Below, piece by piece: positions 43,606-56,150 of a stretch of DNA of 64,000 bases. The first letter of the stretch is position 1. Each line of letters opens with the position of its first letter. The translations under genes and the position numbers were made by a program. The notes under the pieces are model-generated. The model did not search any database. It was not told the DNA's origin and saw only the letters and a list, made by a program, of their open reading frames with translations. This DNA is from Triglochin maritima (taxonomy: Eukaryota; Streptophyta; Magnoliopsida; Alismatales; Juncaginaceae): contig OY821775.1 in the NCBI GenBank assembly GCA_963682175.1, positions 49,386,053 through 49,450,052 on the forward strand, written 5' to 3'.

Positions 43606-46600
43606 ATGAGAGCTGTGGTGGATAAGGCGAAGACTTCCCCTCTTTTCCCTCCACTAACTTCCAGAACCCTAATTTCCTCCTTCCGATCGCTCTGCACCGG
43701 AGGATTCTCCTCCGAACCGAGCCCTAGTGGGAAGAGAACGAGCCGGAGCTCCATCTTAGGGCCCGATCTCCCCGACGTCTGGAGCCTCTCCGATTTGCCC
43801 CCTTCCGAGCCTCCGAAGCCCGCCGTCAAAGGTAGAATTTGGTTTTAGATCGTTTGGTGTTGTTTGTTTGGAGAAGTTTGGAATGGAGAGTTGAAGTTGT
43901 GTGGTTGGTTGGAGTGGAAGAGTTGTTTTGGTGATAAATTTGGAGTTTGAGTTCTTGGATTTGACTGTCATGGAATTTGAGTTACAATTGGAGTCTTGAG
44001 GCTTAAGAATTTGTACTTGGAATGAGTTCCCACACTTCCATTCTGAAAAAAACGTGAAGGCTTAGGTATTTGAAATCGGAAAATGGAGAGTTGATTTAGC
44101 AAAAAATTTAGAATTTGAGACTTTGAGTTGTGGGAGCATCGACTATCTTGGAATTTGCGTTCTAAATTTTGTACCTTGGAGTGAGTTCCCACATTTCATT
44201 TGGAAAAAAGTGAAGTAATAGGTGTTTGAAATCAGAGAATGAAGAGTTGATTTAGCGGAAAATTTGGAATTTGAGACTTTGAGTTCCTGGCATTGACTGT
44301 CTTGGAATTTGAGTTCTAATTGGAGTTCTGAAATTTGTACTTGGAGTGAGTTCCCACACTTTCACTCCGAAAGCAAGTGAATTTTTTTAGGTGTTTGAGG
44401 ATGGGGTTTGAAGAGTTGATTTGGTGGAAATTTTGGAATTTGAGTTCCTGGCATTATCTATATTGGAATTTGGGTTTTTGGCATTGACTATCATGGATTT
44501 TGAGTTTCAATTGGAGTTTGAAAAATTATAAATTTGTACTTTGGAGTGAATTACCACACTTCCGCTCTGAAAGTAAGTGAAGTAATAGGTGTTTGAAATC
44601 AGAGAATGTAGAGTTGATTTGGTGGAAAATTTGGAATTTGAGTTCCTCGCATTGACTATCTTGAAATTTGAGTTTTTGGCATCATCAATCATGGAATTCG
44701 AGTTCCAATTGGACTTTTGAGACTTGAAAACTTGTATTTGGAGTGAGTTCCTGCGCTTCCACTCTGAAAAAAGTGAAGTGATGGGTGTTTGAAATTGGAC
44801 AATGAAGAGTTGATTTGGCTGAAAATTTGAAATTTGAGTTCCTGGCATTGACTATCTTGGAACTTGATTTCCAATTGTAGTTGTAAGACTTGAAAATATG
44901 TATTGAAAATTTGTACTTGGAGTGAGTTCCTACGTTTCCACTCTCAAGACGAAGGGAAGTCATAGGTGTTTTGAAATTGGAGGATGGGATTCGAAAAGTT
45001 GGTTTTCCGGACACTTGGAATTTGAGTTCCTAACATTGTGAATCCTGGAACTAGTGATTGAACTGATTTCCTCAACTTCCACTTTTGAGCCAAGACAAGT
45101 CATGGAAGTGGAGTTCTGGAATTCTAAACTAAAAAAAAGTGTGAAGTTCAGTAACTTCCACTTACAACATCAGTTAAATGCTAAAACTAGTTACTAAAAT
45201 GTAAACAAATTATCTGGTTCAATTTTCTGTTTCGTCGTAGTACAATTCAGTATTAAAACTCTTACCGAAACTAGTTACTAAACTAGTCAAATGCTAAAAA
45301 AAGTTACTGAAATGCTAAAACTAGTTTTAATACAATTTGGTATTAGAATCCCTAGAACTAGAGGTCCCTCTCAAATCGACCAGACTTATGGAAATTAGCT
45401 CTAAGAATACTAGTTTGAAGAAGTGGGCTCACCCAAATGTTGGTGATTGGTTTTAAACTTAGTTTTTAGTTGAAAATGAAGGTTGTTATCTAGTTGTGCA
45501 TTGTTCCAATTGTTGTACACTTGTACTAAAGACTTAAAAGTTCTTAGTTGGAGTGAATTTCAACATTTCTACCCTGAAAACAAAGGAACTCATAGAAACA
45601 AAGTTCTAGACTGCCCTCTTCTTCCCACAAACCAGCCATATCTTAAAAGCTGGACGAAGTTAATGAAAAAACTAAAAAAAAGTGAAATTCAGTAACTTTT
45701 CCCACTTATGATCAGTTTAATGCTAAAACTAGTTACTGAAATGTTAATCAAATTATTTGAAATGGACCTTGGAAATAAAATTCTTAAAATTAGAGGGCTT
45801 ATATATCCTTTTTGCCTTTTCTTCTTACTTCTTCGTACTTCTTTATTTCATCTAGTTAATAATATTAGTCCTCGTGTTGGCAGAAAATTGGAAATTTCAG
45901 AAATTTTAAAACTACTTGACAGGAATGGTGCCTATCAATTGTTCATACAGGAAAGAAGAGTTCAATATTAGATTTTACCCTACATGGGTTCACGTCAAGT
46001 GAAACTCTTCCTTTGGATATGCAAAGACTACTTAATTGTCATGACGTGGAGTTACGGATTTATACTTGTCTAGTCTGTTAAAAAGTCCCTATAGCATTTG
46101 ACAATGCAACACCTTATTTCGTTAACTGCACATTTCTTTTCATTTTTCTTTCACGAACTGGATCTCTTCAAATTATTATGATAATACAAGGCATGATGTC
46201 TATGCTATTGTCTTATGATGAAAATCTGTCGTTAATGCGCAAACGCTTTCTGACAGAAGCTGGCCAACGCTTTGCAACTGTGATAGATGGAAAATCCATG
46301 GCTGAGAAAATGAGGCTGGAGATATCTGAGGAAGTACGTATGATGAAAAGGTAAATTGGAAAGGTTCCTGGTTTAGCTGTGGTCTTGGTTGGTCAAAGGA
46401 GAGACTCAAAAAGCTATGTCAGATTCAAAATTAAGGCATGTAAGGAAGTGGGTATCATGTCTTCACTAGCTGAATTTCCTGAAGATTGTAATCAAGATGA
46501 AGTTCTTAGAGCCGTGTCGACATTTAACGATAGTCCCTTGGTTCATGGTATTCTAGTACAACTTCCTCTTCCAAAAGTAATTTCTTTAACTATGTAAGAT

Positions 46601-48097
46601 CTTTCTTTCATAGGAATAAATGTCGTTCTTAAATTTCCTGTGCATACATAATTTGGACCACAAGCTTTTTTTAGCAGATACACGAGTTTCTTTTCAGCAA
46701 AGGATTAATCTATACATATAGTATTGTTGTGTAATATTAATTGGAGAAATGAGTCACTTCAATTGTTTGTTATTTGGTTAGTGAAAGAAATTTGACCATC
46801 CCAAATTTTTTTTGAGCAGCACATGGGTGAGGAGAAAGTTTTGAGTGGTATTAGTTTGGATAAAGATGTTGATGGCTTTCATCCACTCAACATGGGGAAT
46901 CTTGCTCTAAGCGGTAGAAAGCCGCTCTTCATTCCATGTGCTTCTAAAGCTTGCATAGAGGTTTTGCTCAGATCAGGTGTCAAGCTCAACGGCAAGAAGG
47001 TTGTGGTGGTGGGAAGAAGTAAGGTGGTTGGGCTTCCCACTTCTTTGCTTTTGCAGGTTAGAGCAAATGCAAAGAGTAACTTCATTTATCTATTATATCA
47101 TATACTAAATATTGTGTTTGGCAGAGGCACCATGCCACAGTCATGGTTGTTCATGCATTGACAAACAACCCAGAAGCTATAACCTGTGAAGCTGATATTG
47201 TAATATCAGCTGCAGGAGTACCCAACCTTATACGACGTAGTTGGTTGAAGCCAGGTGCGATTGTGATTGACGTTGGAACAAATCCTGTGGAGGTAGTTTA
47301 CTTGCTCAATCACTTTCTGATTTCTCATGTAAATAATACTTATGGATCACGATTTTTCTTCAACTAGTCTGTAGCTGCAAATTTGTGGCTATTACTGGAT
47401 TACACTGAAATACTATTTCTACCAGACACCCTCAAAACTGCCAAATTAAAAAACCTTCAACACACTCACTATTTTGCATCCTTTCCTTTCTATAGTTTTT
47501 CTTGGAATATCTATATGCAGCACATTTTTATTTTTTGGTAATGGTATTGGTGGAAGTATTTTGAAGGGCGCAATGGGCTATGCTGATCATGGCTTAACTC
47601 CAATTTTAGCTATTCTAATCATTTCCCCATGTGAATCAAGTTAATCAGTTTGGCCACATGTAATGAGGTTTTTATGAATACTTAAAACAAACCTTGTATA
47701 TGTCTGTGGTTTTAGATGTCAAGCATTTTGGTGCTAGTCTTTGCTGAAATTTTAAGCTGAGGTATTAAATGATGTAATAGTATTGCTCATTCCTATAGTC
47801 TACTTAGCCCTTGACTGAAAAGTGAAAACAGTTAAGTTTGGGATGCTGTGATATTACCAAAATCCCCTCTGCCTGAATTTCGGTAGGTTAGAGCTGATTC
47901 TACTATAATAATTTTTGAGTGTTCAGGACCCCAGAGAAGAGCATGGTTACAGTTTAACAGGCGATGTCTGCTATGAAGAAGCTTTGCAGGTGGCTTCGAT
48001 GGTAACCCCTGTCCCAGGTGGTGTAGGCCCCGTGACAATTGCCATGCTTCTGTGCAGCACTCTTGAATCTGCTGAACGAATATATGGATTGCAATGA
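43606..48097 (+). pseudogene. FOLD: FOLD: bifunctional methylene-THF dehydrogenase/methenyl-THF cyclohydrolase, one in-frame stop
   Basis: Five exons, 43606-43831, 46257-46576, 46820-47056, 47125-47292 and 47927-48097, all GT-AG with matching phases; about 373 codons. Exon 1 (MRAVVDKAKTSPLFPPLTSR, Ser/Arg-rich) looks like an organellar presequence. The enzyme begins at VIDGKSMAEKM in exon 2, with the catalytic SKSYVRFKIKA (Tyr and Lys of Y-x3-K), GILVQLPLPK, DVDGFHPLNMGNL, the NADP-binding VVVVGRSKVVGLPTSLL, and C-terminal [15 protein letters not shown]. It would interconvert methylene-, methenyl- and 10-formyl-tetrahydrofolate. TAA at 46352-46354, between EVRMMKR and IGKVPGLAVVLVG, lies in frame in exon 2 and truncates the protein before the active site. 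Other splice choices would delete the conserved IGKVPGLAV strand. All other sites are intact, so the lesion is recent, or a sequencing error. Confidence 0.85.
43930..45060. repeat. Intronic 160-200-bp repeat in FOLD, six to seven copies
   Basis: The landmark TGTAC(T)TTGGAGTGAGTTCC occurs near 44015, 44175, 44340, 44540, 44737 and 44917, each followed by AAGTGAAGTxATAGGTGTTTGAAAT and GAGAGTTGATTTGG. Further degenerate ACTAGTTACTxAAATG repeats follow to about 45750. Confidence 0.85.
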
Positions 48098-48544
48098 TCT
48101 CCAGACAGGTCCAATCCTCATTCTATCTGTTTCCATATTTGTGTTGGTATTTGATTCATTGTTCGTTCACAGCAACTAACATCTCTGAACTTCATATTCA
48201 ACTTCCCAATATTAGAGCACTTCTCTACCAATATTGATGTAGAGGAGGTGTGAACACAAGCATACTTGGTCACGCTGCATGCCCATGCACGTGGACCTAG
48301 TAGTAAATTCAGATAAGGTGGAGGGTTATAACTGAAGCAAGGATCTAGAAAGTATCCAGTACACATCTTGAAGCATGCTTTGGTTGTCCTTAGCTACAAA
48401 AGTCTGTCATAGTTGACTTTAGAAGTTTAACTTTAGTTACGTAATAGGTAATGGATAATATGCATGCGTGGGATGGGTTTGTAACCGGGGACAGGAACTC
48501 ATGCATGCGAGGGACTGTTACGTGACTTGTAATATGTATATATA

Positions 48545-50046
48545 TGTAATCATGATAGGATGAAGAGGGATATACAATCCTTTGATTTTGCTTTGCAAAC
48601 TTGTTCTTGGTGGAATCCAAGTTTACCATTCTCGGTGGATTCCGAGGTCTCTTGGTGGATTCCGAGAGTTTATCTCCTCCGATCTCGTGTCGGAGCCGCC
48701 ATCGGAGCTCGATTCCGACAACATTCGCTTCTGTTCCGCGTCATTTGGTATCAGAGCTCTTTAGCTTTTGGTATGACCGACCGAGACGAAGTCCCACCCC
48801 ACCAAGGTGACCGAAGTGTGGAGGCTCTTTGGGTCGCCTTCATCGAACACCAAAAGTCCACCGCCAACATGTTTTCCCGTATTGAGGAGGCGTTGGGAAG
48901 CTTGCTGCTGGAGCACCACCAACGACGAGAAGGTGGTCGTCGGGCAACAACTTCGCTGCCGGTTCGACAACGTCCACACACTCCCCTCGCGGAAGAAGAT
49001 TCGGTGGAGGAATTTTCCGAATTCAATCGGCACGCTCGAGGATGCCGACAAGGTCCCGAGGGCAAGGAGTATCGAAACAAAGCGGAGGTCCCGGTGTTCT
49101 ACGGGAGCCTCGACATCGAATCCCTCCTCGACTGGTTGTACGAGGTAGAAAAGTTCTTCCACCTCATGAATGTTGCCGACGAAAAACAAGTCCGTGTTGT
49201 AGCCTACAAACTTCGGGGAGGTGTCTCGACTTGGTGGGATCAAGTGTGTGATGAGCGGCGTCGCTTGGGAAAAACTCCGATCCGAACATGGCACAAGATG
49301 AAGCATCTCATTCAAGCCCGCTTCCTTCCACCCGATCACCTCCAAATCATATTCCAAAAGTACCAAGGTTGCACCCAAGGGAATCGTACGGTTGCCGCCT
49401 ACACGGAAGAGTTCTTCCGATTGGCATCCCGATGCAACCTCCATGAAGCCGCGGAACACAAAGCGGTACGTTACATTGGAGGGTTGCGTTCGCAATCCAA
49501 GAGAAGTTGAGCATGCATGTCGTGCGTTCTGTGGAGGAGGCGCACAACTTCGCACTAAAGGTGGAGTTACTTCTTACACGACTACCGTACCGACGTTTCC
49601 CGAGTGAGGCGTCGGGAGGTGAGTGTTGCGATGGTGGCAGAGCGTCGGACCCTAAAGACAAGGCCATCGTGCCTCCAAAACCATACCCAGTTCAGGCCTC
49701 ATAAGGCCCCGTGACGAGTGGAGATAGTGGGACAAAGAGAACACCTCCAAATCCCTACTCGCGACCCACTTCCGATAAGTGTTATTGATGCAACGGAGTA
49801 GGCCACCGGTCGAATGTGTGCCCAACTCGTCGGACAGTAGGTCTTCTGGAAGGAGACCTCTTTGATAGAGACGGAAGTCGGGAAGAGGAATGCGAGCCAG
49901 TGGAGTACGCTGAGGCAGTAGGGGAGGTTGTTTCTTGTGTTATTCTGAGGTCTCTTGGTGGATTCCGAGAGTTTATCTCCTCCGATCTCGTGTCGGAGCC
50001 GCCGTTAGAGCTCGATTCCGACAACATTCGCTTCCGTTCCGCGTCA
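48545..50046 (+). mobile_element. Gag-only LTR retrotransposon remnant
   Basis: A 5' LTR end (...CGCGTCA, to 48744) is followed by the tRNA-Met primer site TGGTATCAGAGCT and a gag frame. A partial 3' LTR (49952-50046) repeats GAGGTCTCTTGGTGGATTCC...GACAACATTCGCTTC(C/T)GTTCCGCGTCA. Protease, RT and integrase are absent. The 5' start of the LTR is uncertain, near 48516-48545. Confidence 0.8.
48773..49930 (+). pseudogene. Ty3/gypsy gag remnant
   Basis: From MTDRDEVPPHQGD (48773) the frame gives a clear Retrotrans_gag domain: PVFYGSLDIESLLDWLYEVE, KLRGGVSTWWDQV, IQARFLPPDHLQ and RTVAAYTEEFFRL. The frame breaks after GGLRSQ near 49497, continues in another frame (EEAHNFALKVE), then a damaged knuckle CY-(stop)-CNGVGHRSNVC near 49785. 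Nothing of pol follows. Confidence 0.82.
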
Positions 50047-50059
50047 AATATGGTTCCTA

Positions 50060-50930
50060 GTTTTCTCAGGAACATCCTATTGTTTCACGAATAACTCAGT
50101 TATATTTGGAGAACCTTTCTATCAATTTGGCCAAATAGGATAGTCCTTAATTGAGGCATGCCCATTTTGCACTTTATGTTGTTATCTATGTGGGAAAATT
50201 TTAAAAAGATGTTGTTTGTACAAAAAAGAAAAGAAAAAAAGAAGAGAAATGCAAATGCTGGCTGGTATCATATAAGCAGGGTTTTTCCCATAAGCTCAGG
50301 GTTCATTATGAACATTGGATATTGTTTACGGTATTTTTAAGGTTAGACAGCCCAGCGTTCAGGGGATATACAAACATGTTGCCAATGGTGTCTAAATCCT
50401 GTTGGTACTTGTTAGCACAAAGCAAACTTGAAGTGTTGGGAAGAGAGCTCCGCAAATGGTAAAGGAGATACTAAGTACGAATCATATGAAAGTCTGAGAT
50501 CGCATTATCTAAATATAGCTTGTGTTACAGTTCGTTACAAATTTTGATTAAAATGTGGACCAAAAACATTTCACTTTTTAACTAATTGAGAAGGTTCCTT
50601 CTGGAGAGCAATCTTGGCCTTTAGGGAGTTGGTTAGTCTCCAGATGAATGTGTCCTAATTTGTGTTCAAACTTCAAATAGACATCCATAGTTTGATCTAA
50701 GAATCTAACAGTAAAACAACTGATGAGTTGTTTAATCCAGTTCTCACTTTTTAGTCCAGATGATTGATTCCTTATCTACTTACATGCTCATGTTCTGTAG
50801 CTTAGATGGAATGTGGGGCCTCAACCAACTCCAAGTTCACATGGCCAGGTGGAGCCTCCACTAACAGTTAAGAGAATTCCTCAGCCTCAGAAGCCTTTTG
50901 GTGCTCAGGTCTCCTTTTCATGGTATCATT
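50060..50930. other. AT-rich stretch with no recognised gene
   Basis: Lies between the gag remnant and the segmental duplication. No open frame of note. It may include old 3' flank of FOLD displaced by the insertion. Confidence 0.4.
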
Positions 50931-52310
50931 TTGTGAGTTTTGTTCCTCATTTCATGACAAATTCTAATGGTTCCTTTTCCTGCTAAGCAGTAATATGTCA
51001 CATCAAAGTACCTTTCTTTTGCATCACATGTTGTGTGGGCTTAGATTGGTTGCTTTAGTTGAACTCAGGCCAGTATTTTGTGTGGGATCTCCATATGTTC
51101 TGTTATAGAACATGCCATATTTGATATGGTCTGCTTTGACGTAATTTTGAAATCTTTTTGTGGGTTGTAATTTAGGCCATGAAAGAGACATGCATGTAAC
51201 TGCAAGACTCATATAACAAAACAATTATTCAAATTCTCTTTCTTCAGCAAGTTTTTTTATATCAATCTCAAATGCTATTGATTAAAAGTAGTTATCATAT
51301 CACAGCATGTCAGCATGATCTATCTTGTAGGTTACTTGCTAGGTCTTCTTGGAATTTCTCTTCTACAGGGCATTCTGTAGGCAGTCTCTAGTGAAGCACC
51401 ATCTGGAGTAGTAATTATTTAGAAGTCACTATAGCGACCACCAATGGCCGAAGCTAAGATATGCTTTCATTGTTTGGACCATATTGAACTTTATCTACAT
51501 GAATAGATGGCAAAAGTGTACCAGTACTAGTAGCGTGTTTGGCACCATTTGCTCTTGTTGATAACATTCATTGTCTAGGCCGTGGATGAAGTTATAACAC
51601 CTGGAAGTCTAGATAGAGAGGATTTAGTTTACAAAAACTGTAATAAAAGATTTCCTTGGATGAAGTCATGAAGTGAAGAGACCATAAAGCATTCTCACAC
51701 TAAAAGGAACTATGAGCCCCAGAATTTTTGTTATGTATATATTTATTTTCTTAGGAAGATGCTTATTGGTGAAGAAGATAACAAACTTTGATGGTTACCC
51801 TCTTCAGGCATCTGAAACATCCCACATGGCCATGGGCACTACAACTACATGCATTAACCAACACCTTGTCAAATGACATTAATATATGCAATCTGGATAA
51901 AATGATTGATGAAGCAAGTGGCAAACATTCTTCATGGTTCTTCACTACTATGCACTTGCGTCTTACATATGGCTGACATCAACTTAGCATTGTAGTTCTA
52001 ACTGTCTTGTCTTTATAATATCTATTCCTTCTGCTCTTAATGTCATGTTATCTGTTTTATAGGTGTTCATATTTGCCCCAATGAGGTCTTACTTTGGACA
52101 TTAAATAAGTTGGCAATTTAGGAGTGTCAAAAGTCTTGATATTGCACGTTATAATCAGGTTGGTGCAACATCATTATACGAAATTTAGTCCTATAGGAGG
52201 AAATGGCCCCTTGATGTTGGAGCAGCACTCTCATCCTAATTTATTTATGAAAAAAAGTGATGGAGACATTTTAATACATGGTAGCCGGAATCTTACATTT
52301 GATTTTTAAC
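50930..52310. repeat. Segmental duplication, copy A
   Basis: Matches 60010-61560 and parts of 62060-62340 at roughly 85-90 percent by eye. Landmarks include CCTCATTTCATGACAAATTC, TTAGATTGGTTGCTTTAGTT, GAAAGAGACATGCAT and CATGCATTAACCAACACCTT. This copy lacks the MITE present in copy B. No gene is visible inside. Confidence 0.75.
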
Positions 52311-53045
52311 TCTAGTTTGAGAATTTATGTTTTTATGCATTTGTTTACTTTTCATGTTTGTATTATCTAGGATATCAAGTAATATGCCCAAGAGTCAAAT
52401 TTCCTTTCAAACAACTTTGTGCCAGCTGGATTTCCTAATTATAGGATTATTGCCGTTCAACCACTTGCAATATATGATTCTCTTTCCTGTAATAAAGAGA
52501 ATACCTTCTTGAATTCACTATAATGAAAAATGCTTTTAAGAAATAGATGGGACAAATTAGTCAACAGAATATTAGATAGGGTCAAATTCCAGGGCGATCC
52601 AACTAATACATCCATTTGAAAATCTCATTTTACAGAAGAAACCATCACTACTATTCTCCTGTCAATGAGAATTATTTCAATGAGAATTATTTGCATGTGA
52701 ACCCCTGTCAATGAGAATTATTTCATATAAATATGACCAATATGGCTAACATAAACATACTGTCATTTTTTTATATTTTGCACTAAAAATTAGTAAACCA
52801 CAGCTAATGTTGCATTATATTAAATATGCATTATTATTTTTTACATTCTTTACCCTCTCATATCCTTTTCATCCTTTTCTCAAAAGGATATGTTAGATCA
52901 CAAAGAGTTATTAAATATGATCCATGATCACCTTATCTTGGTATGAATGTAAACTTATTTATCACACTTCTATCAATAATTTTGAATTCCTATTTGGTGA
53001 CATCATGTCGACACACATCTTCCATGCCAAAGTTTGACAGCGCAC

Positions 53046-53053
53046 ATATAAAA
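53046..53053 (+). promoter_or_regulatory. TATA box of the LURP-one-related gene
   Basis: CATATAAAACC about 140 bp upstream of the ATG. Confidence 0.5.
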
Positions 53054-53187
53054 CCACAAATACACCTTGCATTCCCAACTACACATAAAACATACACCAA
53101 AACAACAACTAAGAGTTTGTACCCACGACCTGTCTTCTAAGCTCCACCACCTCCACTGTTGCCGCTTCGAAATAGATTCAATTTCTA

Positions 53188-54404
53188 ATGCCGAAAATAT
53201 ACCCGAATATCGCCGGAGAAGCGTCGAATTCTCCGGCACCGACAAAAAATACGAAGGAATCAGTGTACACGGTTTGGAGGAAGTCATTGCTCTTCAATGG
53301 GGAAGGGTTCACTGTTTTCGACAATAAGGGAGATCTTGTCTATCGTGTCGATAACTATGCCTCGCCGAGGAGGAGAGAGATTTTGCTCATGGATGGTGTC
53401 GGAGAACCGCTCCTCACCGTTCGGAAGAAGGTAATTACAACTCATTCTTCTTACAGTACAAGGATTAATACTAGTTCAAGGCTTAAGACTAAAGTTGTAT
53501 AATTCGATAGTTAGTTGTTTCATTTATGATTTGTTCCATTTTTGTTTTAAGATGAAAAAGATACACAATTCTAATTGATCGAACCTATACAAATATTAAA
53601 ACTCATAATAATTTATCACTTTGTATTTTTCTTATATCATACGATTTTTTTGTGCGGTTATTTTGTGGCCATGATCTTAAAACTTTGAGGTCAACTTTTC
53701 TGATGGATAGATCTGGACATGAATTAACATAAATAAACTTTGTTAGATTTTTTTAATTTTTGTGATTATTATTTTGAGATCGATGTTTACAGAATTTCAA
53801 ATACATCGATCTAATAAATACCATATCTTTATCTTTATTCTTAAATAACAAACAAACTTAAGAATATTGCCCCTAAAAGTTATACCAAAAATCATTATAT
53901 GAGATACAACAAAAGGCCATCAATCAATCAATGATTGAAAAGGTTAGTTCAGTATTTCGACGTTAAAGCTTGATAGGGATTGATAAACAATCATAAGTAG
54001 AAGTTGAAATCTAATAAATGACACTTATCTAATTGCAGAAACTGACACTTGTGGACCAATGGCTGGCGTTTGATGGCGAAAAAACGATCAATTCAAAATT
54101 TCTCGTTCGAAAGAAAAACCATTTCGCGCTAAACCACACTAAAAATGTAATAGCACATATCGACTCGTACATGGTTGGTGGTGGTGACGAGGGATCAAAT
54201 TGGAAATACGAAATTGAAGGCTCATATATCAACAGTTGTTGTAGTTTTTACGACGAAAAGAGAGAATTGGTCGCGAATATCCAACGGAAAAATTTAACGA
54301 TTGGAACGGATGTATTCCAGTTGGTTGTCTCGTCCGGGTTTGACTCTACTATGGCCATGGGCATTGTTATGGTGCTTGAGCAAATGTTTTGCGATAGAGG
54401 TTGA
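53188..54404 (+). CDS. LURP-one-related (LOR, DUF567/tubby-like) protein
   Basis: Exons 53188-53430 (81 codons) and 54039-54404, with donor AAGAAG|GTAATT and acceptor AATTGCAG|AAA; 202 residues, normal for the family. Exon 1 carries VYTVWRKSLLFNGEGFTVFD and GDLVYRVDNYASPRRREILLMD, the family opening; exon 2 carries LVDQWLAFDG, KYEIEGSYINSCC, ELVANIQRK and DVFQLVVSSGFDSTMAMGIVMVLEQM. The fold is a 12-stranded barrel around a helix, like Tubby. Founder LURP1 is needed for basal defence in Arabidopsis, but most paralogs have no assigned role. The start follows a 5' leader from the TATA box near 53050. Fragments of the same gene lie at 58340-58735 and 62878-62936. Confidence 0.9.
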
Positions 54405-54556
54405 GATAATTAGAATTTGAGATTTTCTTGTTTTTTTCTTGCAGATTTGATTCTCTTGATATGTAAATTATGTGCAAGTGATTTTGTTTAATTGTGCGAG
54501 TTCAAATTTTGGTATTGATTGATGGTATAATGATTTTTTTCTTGTAATATTGAAGG

Positions 54557-54558
<2 letters not shown>

Positions 54559-54599
<41 letters not shown>
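54559..54599. repeat. (AT)n microsatellite
   Basis: About 20 uninterrupted AT units in the 3' flank of the LOR gene. Confidence 0.97.
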
Positions 54600-54601
<2 letters not shown>

Positions 54602-54699
54602 TAAATCAACAGTAGGACTATCAACTTTGGCTCGACTCGATAGTTATACTCGAAAAACGCTCAGACTCTAGTTTATCTTTTGGAACCTCATTTCCCTTA

Positions 54700-56150
54700 C
54701 TTTGGGTGGAGTTATCTTTTGGAACACAAAGTCAGTCATAAAAAATGCTAATGCTACTATCAGTATTGGTAGATAACATGATAGATGGAGGATTCTTATA
54801 TGGAAAAGAATGTTCATCAAATATTACATGCCTACTCATGTGCATTTTATTTTTGGAGGGATCAAACACATGTAGCCTTTGTGCCTAATGCTATATCCTA
54901 GAAACACACAAGGATAGAGCTTTCAGAAAGTTTATCCATAGCATAATCTCTAAGACATAGAAAACATTTACAATCAAAAATTCTCATGCAGTGATATTCA
55001 GGAGATTTTGAAAGTAATGAGACATAAGGAATTTTTCCTTCAGTATTAGGTATCATATTTACAAGATAAACAACAGTGTTAAAAGCTTCCACCCAGAACT
55101 TTTTAGGTACTCCACTATTGAACAAGAGAGTGAGACCAATATCACTTATAATTTTATGTCTTCTTTCTACCACCCCATTTTACTCAGGGGTACGAGGGTA
55201 GGACATTTGGAGTAGAACTCCTTGATTTTGAAACAAAGTGGAAGCAAACTCTCCCCCTCCATCACATTGAAAAGTTCTGATTTTACCTTCAAATTGTCTC
55301 TCAATGATTATTTCAAACATAAGAAAGCATTTTAAAAAGTCAGATTTTGCTTTTAAAGGGAACAACCAACAGAAACGAGTGAAGTTATCTACAAAACACA
55401 CATAGTACTTGAAATTGTTTCTACTGATTACAGGGGATGAACCCCACAAGTCACAATGCACTTTATCAAATGGAAGTCTGGTTGATTTTCCTGTAGTACA
55501 ACTATCACATATAGAGTGTTCAGAGTTAGATTTGCAAGAATAGATAGAGATGCATCCCTGAGTTTTGAGGAGATTGAGGACTTTTAGGGCTGAGATGTCC
55601 TAGTCTACCAAGTCAAGTATGCAAATCTACATTTCTTTGTCTGTTGGAAAAGAATGTTGTATGTACATTGCTAAGCAGAGTGTATAGAGGTTCACTTAAG
55701 AATCCAGTGGTTATGATGGATCCATCACTTCTGTTTTTAATATAAAAGATAGTATCAGAAAATTCTATATTGTAAGGGAAATTTTTTGTAAATATTTTCA
55801 CAGAAAGTAAATTAGCTTTAAGTTTGGGAGCTAGAAGTATATTTTTAAGAGCGAAGCTACCATGATTATGGTGTATTTTAGCAGCACCAACGTGTGTGAT
55901 GAGTAAACAAGTGTCATCTCCTACCATAATTTCATCATGATCATGGTAAGGGACGAGTGAGGATAACAAATCTGGGTTACCTATCATGCGAGTGGTGGCA
56001 CCAGAGTCAGGAAACCACTCAGTGTTCTCCCACATAGTCATCGCAACAAGTGCTTGAGGGAGCTCTCTTGAGGTGTAGTTTTGGTTGAACTAGTGCCAGC
56101 ACTTGAGTGCATCGTGACCCGATTGTTGACAAATCTGGCAGACTATCATC
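54700..56150 (-). pseudogene. Ty1/copia Gag-Pol fragment (knuckle, protease, integrase)
   Basis: Minus strand, in order: CCHC knuckle CQICQQSGHDALKC (near 56120), a TAG, NQNYTSRELPQALVAM, protease WFPDSGATTRMIG (near 56000), GAG-pre-integrase with LKTQGCISIYSC and CDSCTTGKSTRLPF (near 55530), integrase core HCDLWGSSPVIS...CFVDNFTRF...FQCDGGGEF with the third acidic region, VERRHKIISD...PKKFWVEAF, then a frameshift and LGYS-HKGYMCLIP near 54880. RT, RNase H and LTRs are absent. Copia type is certain from DSGAT and the PR-INT order. Confidence 0.9.

Noticed and set aside
46352..46354. Splicing that would remove the FOLD stop
   Set aside because: AAAAG|GTAAAT could serve as a donor, but its use would delete the conserved IGKVPGLAVVLVG strand and the catalytic Tyr/Lys.
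48560..48772. Upstream extension of the gag open frame
   Set aside because: It reads through the LTR end and primer binding site; the real Gag start is the Met at 48773.
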